Assembly: GCF_013114835.1 (NCBI RefSeq)
Contig: NZ_JAAVLW010000005.1
Span: 248,001-312,000, forward strand
Direction: 5' to 3'
Length of the DNA stretch: 64,000 nt
Source of the DNA: Bradyrhizobium archetypum
Lineage (GTDB): Bacteria > Pseudomonadota > Alphaproteobacteria > Rhizobiales > Xanthobacteraceae
Shown: one piece after another, positions 59,598 through 64,000 of the stretch
How the letters are laid out: the number at the start of each line of letters is the position of its first letter
Position numbering within the stretch: position 1 is the first letter of the stretch
Translations under genes and position numbers: made by a program
Notes under the pieces: generated by a model
Told to the model about the DNA's origin: nothing
The model's input: only the letters and a program-made list of their open reading frames with translations
The model's database searches: none

Positions 59598-60818
59598 GTG
59601 ATCGAACCAATCCTCCTGTTTGGCGTACCCGTCGATTTTCTGCTGTTCGCGCTGACGCTGCTCGGAGTCGCGATATTCCATCACAAGACGCTTCAGGTCG
59701 CCCTCACTGGCCTTGCCGCGATCGTGATCTACAAGCTGATCTTCACCGGATTCAAATATGGCGCGGGCATCAACGGCCTCGGCCACCACATGGTGCATGA
59801 ATGGGTGACGCTCGCCAACCTGTTCCTGCTGCTGATGGGGTTCGCGCTGCTGTCGCGGCATTTCGAAGACAGCCGGGTTCCGGACGAGATGCCGGCATTG
59901 CTGCCGGACGATTGGAAGGGCGGCGTCGTCCTGCTCGTCCTAGTGTTCGTGCTCTCGAGCTTCCTCGATAACATCGCCGCGGCGCTGATCGGCGGCACCG
60001 TCGCGCGGCATGTATTCCGGAGCAAGGTACACATCGGTTATCTCGCAGCGATCGTTGCAGCCTCGAACGCTGGCGGATCCGGCAGCGTCGTCGGCGACAC
60101 TACGACTACCATGATGTGGATCGCCGGCGTCAGCCCGCTCGCCGTCGTGGAGGCCTATATCGCGGCCGTCGTCGCGATGCTGATCTTTGCGGTGCCGGCG
60201 TCGATCCAGCAGCAGCGTTTTTCGCCGATCCAGAAGAATCCGCCGAGTGGACTGAAGATCGACCGGACCCGGGTCTTCATCGTCGCAGCCATTCTCGTCG
60301 CGGCGCTGGCAGCGAACATCATTGCCAACCTGAGATTCCCGGCCCTGCTCGATAGCGTCCCCGTTCTCGGTATCGCGGTGTGGGCCGTCATTCTGCTGAC
60401 GGCAGGATGGCGGGCGCCGGATTGGAAGGTGATGCCGGAGACGTTCAAGGGTACCATCTTCCTGCTCGCGCTCGTCACCGCGGCCTCGCTTATGCCGGTC
60501 GAAAGGCTGCCTGTAGCGTCATGGCCGACCGCGCTCGGACTAGGCTTCATTTCTGCCGTGTTCGACAACATTCCCCTCACCGCGCTCGCGTTGAAGCAGG
60601 GCGGCTATGACTGGGGCTATCTCGCCTATGCAGTCGGATTCGGCGGCTCGATGATCTGGTTCGGTTCCTCGGCCGGTGTCGCGCTCTCGAATATGTATCC
60701 GGAGGCGAAGTCGGTCGGACGCTGGGTTAGCCAGGGCTGGCCTGTGGCGGTGGCCTATGTCGTCGGCTTTTTCGTGATGCTCGCCGTCCTTGGCTGGCAT
60801 CCCGATCCGCGCGTTTAG
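59598..60818 (+). CDS. Ion transporter superfamily permease (citrate/NhaD-like)
   Basis: A 406-residue, roughly twelve-helix membrane protein of the IT superfamily. Two inverted-repeat hairpins carry the signature: SSFLDNIAAALIGGTVAR with NAGGSGSVVGDTTTTMMW in the first half and SAVFDNIPLTALALKQGG with WFGSSAGVALSN in the second. This DN-x2-A pattern occurs in NhaD/ArsB-like antiporters and citrate transporters. The substrate cannot be decided from sequence. GTG start at 59598. Confidence 0.82.
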   Translation: MIEPILLFGVPVDFLLFALTLLGVAIFHHKTLQVALTGLAAIVIYKLIFTGFKYGAGINGLGHHMVHEWVTLANLFLLLMGFALLSRHFEDSRVPDEMPALLPDDWKGGVVLLVLVFVLSSFLDNIAAALIGGTVARHVFRSKVHIGYLAAIVAASNAGGSGSVVGDTTTTMMWIAGVSPLAVVEAYIAAVVAMLIFAVPASIQQQRFSPIQKNPPSGLKIDRTRVFIVAAILVAALAANIIANLRFPALLDSVPVLGIAVWAVILLTAGWRAPDWKVMPETFKGTIFLLALVTAASLMPVERLPVASWPTALGLGFISAVFDNIPLTALALKQGGYDWGYLAYAVGFGGSMIWFGSSAGVALSNMYPEAKSVGRWVSQGWPVAVAYVVGFFVMLAVLGWHPDPRV

Positions 60819-60980
60819 CCGAGATTATTCCAAGCCGAATCACCCTGTCCGGTTTATCCCGGCCGTCGCGGCTGGCCCGACTCAGGCCGCAATGTTATCC
60901 AAGTTTCGTACTAACTCTGGCACGCAACCGAATCTGCCAGGTGATTCTGGCGGATGATCGCAACCCGCGAGGAAACCGTC

Positions 60981-61865
60981 ATGGCATTTTTCAAGCGCGA
61001 GCTCAGCCCGATCGAGCGGTTCGAGGTTGCGCTGAAGGACAAATTGTCGGCGCGGCAAAAGCTGGCCGAACGGCTGCGGGGCACCGAGGCGGACCTTGCA
61101 GAAAAGCGCGCCGCGGCCGAACAGCTCGCGGTGGCTGGTGCCAACAATTCCCGGCTCGATCGCGCCGAAGCCAGCATGCGCGCCGTCGAAGAGCGCGCCA
61201 AGACATTGCGCGCCGAATTGCTCGAGGTCGAAGATCAGGTGGCGTCGGCCGAGCGCGCCCTCGCCGATGCGAAAGCCCAGCGCGACCGCGACGCGTTGGC
61301 GGACCAGATCGAGGCGATGGCTGCGGCGATCGAGCGGGCTGCACCCGGATTCGAAGCCGGCGCCACGGCGCTGGTCGAAGCCGTCACCAAAAGCGCGCTG
61401 TCGATACCGGAAGCCAGCCGCTTCTCAAGCAGCGTGGATGCGGTTCGTAGCGAGGTCCGCGCGGCGACAGACCTGATCTGTTGGGAATTGCGCTCCGCTG
61501 CGGTACGCACCCGCGCCGGCAACGCCAATCTCGCCAACATCGCGCTATCCGAAGCGGATCAGCCGCCGTCGGCGGAGCTCGAGCGGCAATTGATTTATAC
61601 GCTCCATCCCCTGCGTTGGCGCGAGGGCGACGAGGTGCGCAAGGCTCCGGCCTTTGCGGTAGTAGGCCTGCCCAAGGCGCTGCTGGCGCTAGCCTTGCAG
61701 CATCAGCATGTCGACCACCTCAACGCCCGCCGTGTGCAGACGCTGATGCATCTTCACGGCAGCGCCGGGCACAATGGCGAACCAGAGGACGACGATCCTC
61801 AGCTCGTCGACCTCGATGCCCTGCTGGCGGAAGAACAGCCGAGCGCGCAAGCCGACGTTGCCTGA
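60981..61865 (+). CDS. Unknown coiled-coil protein
   Basis: A 294-residue protein I do not recognise. Residues 15-130 form a long coiled coil, rich in Ala/Glu/Arg/Leu (LSARQKLAERLRGTEADLA, EERAKTLRAELLEVEDQ). The remainder is mixed alpha/beta with a late acidic stretch (GEPEDDDPQLVDLDALLAEEQ). No signal peptide or membrane helix. ATG at 60981 with GAGG 8 bases upstream fits better than the frame start at 60954. Codon use is like its neighbours. No assigned function. Confidence 0.7.
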   Translation: MAFFKRELSPIERFEVALKDKLSARQKLAERLRGTEADLAEKRAAAEQLAVAGANNSRLDRAEASMRAVEERAKTLRAELLEVEDQVASAERALADAKAQRDRDALADQIEAMAAAIERAAPGFEAGATALVEAVTKSALSIPEASRFSSSVDAVRSEVRAATDLICWELRSAAVRTRAGNANLANIALSEADQPPSAELERQLIYTLHPLRWREGDEVRKAPAFAVVGLPKALLALALQHQHVDHLNARRVQTLMHLHGSAGHNGEPEDDDPQLVDLDALLAEEQPSAQADVA

Positions 61866-62118
61866 GCGTCTCCAGCGTCGATCCAGGTGACCGTCCGGCA
61901 AACGCTGAACCAACGCTTTCAGCGAGCATTATTCGGGTTCATTCATGAACGCGGATCTCGACGATGCGGCTGCGTGTAGGAAGTCAGCGCGGCTCCTTCC
62001 GTGTGAGTTTCCCCGGGAATCGGGTGGCCGTGACGCCCTTATCCTGCGATCCCAATCGCTCACGAAGCGAGCCGTTCCGTTTGATTCAGACTACGGCGAT
62101 TGCAGGTGGAGAAGCCCA

Positions 62119-62604
62119 ATGAAATCCGAAAACGATCTGGCGACGCGAAATCCGTTCGGCGTCATGGACGTTCCAGATCCCAACGACGATGACGTGATGC
62201 AGTTCGCCCGCAGCACGGCGCCGGACGGATCCGCCGCCGACGAAAATGCCAAGCCATGGAGCACCGGCGCTGCGAGCGAGGGGCACGGCACGATCGAAGG
62301 CAGATGGTCGAGCCGCTGGAAGGGTGCCGCGGATACCACCATACCGGGCGATACCCCCGACAAATGGAAACAAGGCCATGGCGAAGCGAAAATCGTCGGG
62401 GACCGCGTGCATCTTCTATTCGATTGGGATTCCGGCAAGCGGAGGGGCCTCATCGACGCACGGCGCGAAGGCCCACGACGGCTGGTCGGCAAGTACATCA
62501 ACCTCAATAACCCGGAGATCACGGTTCCCTGGGTCGGCCTGGTAGTGAGCGACGAGCGAATAGACGGCTACTTTGCGCAAGGCCGGGTGGATTTCCGCAG
62601 ATAG
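62119..62604 (+). CDS. Unknown 161-residue protein
   Basis: Soluble, acidic N-terminus (DVPDPNDDDVMQFARS), then a conserved-looking segment GTIEGRWSSRWKG, HGEAKIVGDRVHLLFDWDSGKRRGLIDARREG and a C-terminal VGLVVSDERIDGYFAQGRVDFRR, suggestive of a small beta-barrel such as lipocalin-like folds. I do not recognise the family. ATG at 62119 with GGAG 7 bases upstream. The frame reaches an ATG at 61945 (219 residues), less likely. A small palindrome GTTCAT-tc-ATGAAC lies upstream at 61937-61950. Confidence 0.65.
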   Translation: MKSENDLATRNPFGVMDVPDPNDDDVMQFARSTAPDGSAADENAKPWSTGAASEGHGTIEGRWSSRWKGAADTTIPGDTPDKWKQGHGEAKIVGDRVHLLFDWDSGKRRGLIDARREGPRRLVGKYINLNNPEITVPWVGLVVSDERIDGYFAQGRVDFRR

Positions 62605-62625
62605 CGGATTTCCGATACGCCTATC

Positions 62626-63564
62626 CTATCCTGCCCGCGCTGCGCGGCGTAGCGACTGTGGCGGCTGGCCGAAGGCGCGGATGAAGGCACGGCGCATTCG
62701 CTCCGGATCGCGAAAGCCGGTGGTCTGCGCGACGCGCTCGATCGCTTCGCTGGAAGACTGCACGCGCTGCCGCGCCACCTCGATGCGCAACCGCTCCACC
62801 GCCTTTGACGGAGTGGTGCCGGTCTCGGCCATGAAGGCGCGGGTGAAATGCCGCGAACTCATGCCGGCCTGCTCGGCGAGATCCTCGACGGTCAGCGGCG
62901 CATCGAGATGCTCGCGCGCCCAGGCGAGCAGCGACCCGAAGCGGCCGTTCGGCGCCTTCAATTCCAGCAGCGAGGAGAATTGCGACTGGCCGCCGCTGCG
63001 GCGGTGATAGAGCACGAGATGCTTTGCGGTCTTCTGCGCGATCTCATCGCCATGGTCTTCCGCGATCATCGCCAGCGCCAGATCGATGCCGGCCGATATC
63101 CCGGCCGACGTCCAGACGTCGCCATCGCGCACGAAGATGCGGTCCGCCTCAAGCTTCACCTGCGGATAGGTCTTCAGAAAATGCCGCGTGCGCTGCCAAT
63201 GCGTGGTGGCGCGGCGGCCATCGAGCAGGCCGGCCTCCGCAAGCACATAGGCCCCGGAGCAGACGCTGGCGATGCGGATGCCGCGCCTCGCGACCGCGCG
63301 CACGAAGCCGAGCGTCTTCTCGCAGGCTGCCGCCTGGCGCACGCCCTCGCCGCCCGCGACGATCAGCGTCGTGATCGCGGCTGCCGACTTCAATCCCCGC
63401 GCGACGATCTCGACGCCCGACGACGAACGCACCGGTCCCGGTGTCACCGCTAGAAGCCGGATCGCAGGTGTACCCTGGGCAAAGCGCGCTGCGATTTCAA
63501 ATGCCGAAATCGGCCCCGCGGCGTCGAGCAACTGGAAATCAGGAAAGACGAGAACGCCGATCAT
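62626..63564 (-). CDS. GlxA-family AraC-type transcriptional regulator
   Basis: A 312-residue two-domain regulator. The N-terminal DJ-1/PfpI-like domain (about 1-170) has the nucleophile-elbow Cys in IASVCSGAYVLAEAGLLDG. The C-terminal AraC helix-turn-helix pair (about 215-305) reads LTVEDLAEQAGMSSRHFTRAFMAETGTTPSKAVERLRIEVARQ and ERVAQTTGFRDPERMRRAF. GlxA-like regulators usually control the divergent neighbour, here a DJ-1 family enzyme. The 130-base spacer should hold the binding site. Confidence 0.92.
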   Translation of the reverse strand: MIGVLVFPDFQLLDAAGPISAFEIAARFAQGTPAIRLLAVTPGPVRSSSGVEIVARGLKSAAAITTLIVAGGEGVRQAAACEKTLGFVRAVARRGIRIASVCSGAYVLAEAGLLDGRRATTHWQRTRHFLKTYPQVKLEADRIFVRDGDVWTSAGISAGIDLALAMIAEDHGDEIAQKTAKHLVLYHRRSGGQSQFSSLLELKAPNGRFGSLLAWAREHLDAPLTVEDLAEQAGMSSRHFTRAFMAETGTTPSKAVERLRIEVARQRVQSSSEAIERVAQTTGFRDPERMRRAFIRAFGQPPQSLRRAARAG

Positions 63565-63694
63565 GCTGCTGGCCTGTTTTGGCTGGTGCCCCGACTTTTG
63601 GCGCTTGTCCTAAAATGAGGGAAATATGCCATTTTGGACATCAAGCCATCATGGCAGGATGCCTTCCGTCAAGCCAAATTTTCCGGAGGTCACC

Positions 63695-64000
63695 ATGTCC
63701 GCGCCGTCACCCACGCCCACACCGCTGCAAATCGGTCTTGTGCTGTTCCCGCGTGTCACCCAGCTCGACTTCACCGGTCCGTTGCAGGTGTTCTCCAGCC
63801 TGCCCGGCGCCAAGGTGCATCTGATCTGGAAACGGATCGAGCCGGTCACGAGCGATTCCGTGCTTGTGCTGACGCCAACCACGACATTTGCAGAGTGCCC
63901 GCAGCTCGACGTCATCTGCGTGCCGGGCGGATTCGGCACTGACGACATGGTCAATGACGAGGAAATGCTGGCCTTCCTGCGCAAGCAGGCGCCCGGCGCA
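63695..64000 (+). CDS. DJ-1/PfpI-family enzyme (isonitrile hydratase-like), partial
   Basis: The first 102 codons of a gene cut by the right window edge. IGLVLFPRVTQLDFTGPLQVFSSLP and VICVPGGFGTDDM are the start of an isonitrile hydratase/ThiJ-like domain; the nucleophilic Cys lies beyond the window. An ideal AGGAGGT 5 bases before the ATG at 63695. Divergent from the GlxA-type regulator, whose N-terminal domain is a homologue. Confidence 0.85.
   Translation, partial: MSAPSPTPTPLQIGLVLFPRVTQLDFTGPLQVFSSLPGAKVHLIWKRIEPVTSDSVLVLTPTTTFAECPQLDVICVPGGFGTDDMVNDEEMLAFLRKQAPGA

Noticed and set aside
1..64000. CRISPR arrays, tRNA/rRNA genes, prophage or insertion sequences
   Set aside because: Read for regular spaced repeats, cloverleaf motifs, integrases and transposases; none seen.

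Overview
The window reads as chromosomal DNA of a Bradyrhizobium-like alphaproteobacterium (Nitrobacteraceae). The evidence is the high G+C, the SufB-C-D-S cluster with a separate IscS-type desulfurase in front, the RNase E with a long acidic insert in its S1 domain, a DUF1236 protein, GGAAC-N16-CGTT (sigma-EcfG type) promoters and interspersed palindromic repeats. Almost every stretch is densely coding. I saw no rRNA, tRNA, CRISPR array, phage or insertion sequence.

Layout. 1-6276 (minus): Fe-S cluster assembly operon, desulfurase-sufB-sufC-sufD-sufS-sufT (partial). 6550-9487: alpha/beta hydrolase, a GST-SMR efflux pair behind a striking palindromic operator, and anmK. 9665-14143: tyrS, an MFS carrier, and a divergent AmpR-type regulator/class A beta-lactamase pair. 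14202-25240: AsmA/DUF3971 protein, a peroxiredoxin with a histone-H1-like tail, M23 peptidase, SRPBCC protein, orphan carbamoyltransferase, DMT exporter, and a beta-hydroxyacid dehydrogenase. 25244-33300 (minus): a cell-wall block of amiC, two tandem PBP1A genes and prfB, the last with a programmed +1 frameshift. 34026-40523: rne with a 725-base leader region, dctA, bioY, aminotransferase. 40752-46960: M48 protease, DsbA-like protein, DUF1236 protein, aroQ, accB, accC. 47075-50129: a three-gene sensor/response-regulator operon behind a GGAAC-N16-CGTT promoter. 50126-55693: IclR regulator divergent from a Bug-type binding protein and five catabolic genes (flavin reductase-like, FAH-family, HpaH-like hydratase, RidA, amidohydrolase). 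55746-64000: aat, DUF2155 protein, SDR, alpha/beta hydrolase, ion transporter, two unknown proteins, and a divergent GlxA-type regulator/DJ-1 protein pair cut by the window end.

How the genes fit together. Peptidoglycan is a recurring theme: anmK (anhydroMurNAc recycling), AmpR/beta-lactamase (induced by anhydromuropeptides in relatives), an M23 hydrolase, amiC and two PBP1A copies. A second theme is stress: the DUF1236 gene and the kinase operon both carry sigma-EcfG-like promoters. The 50126-55693 block looks like an accessory pathway for an aromatic ring-cleavage product. Together with the kinase operon it separates accC from aat.

No single wholly new system is proven here. The best candidates for follow-up are the EcfG-linked kinase operon, the H1-tailed one-cysteine peroxiredoxin, the GST operator, the gene-converted PBP1A pair and the IclR-controlled catabolic cluster.
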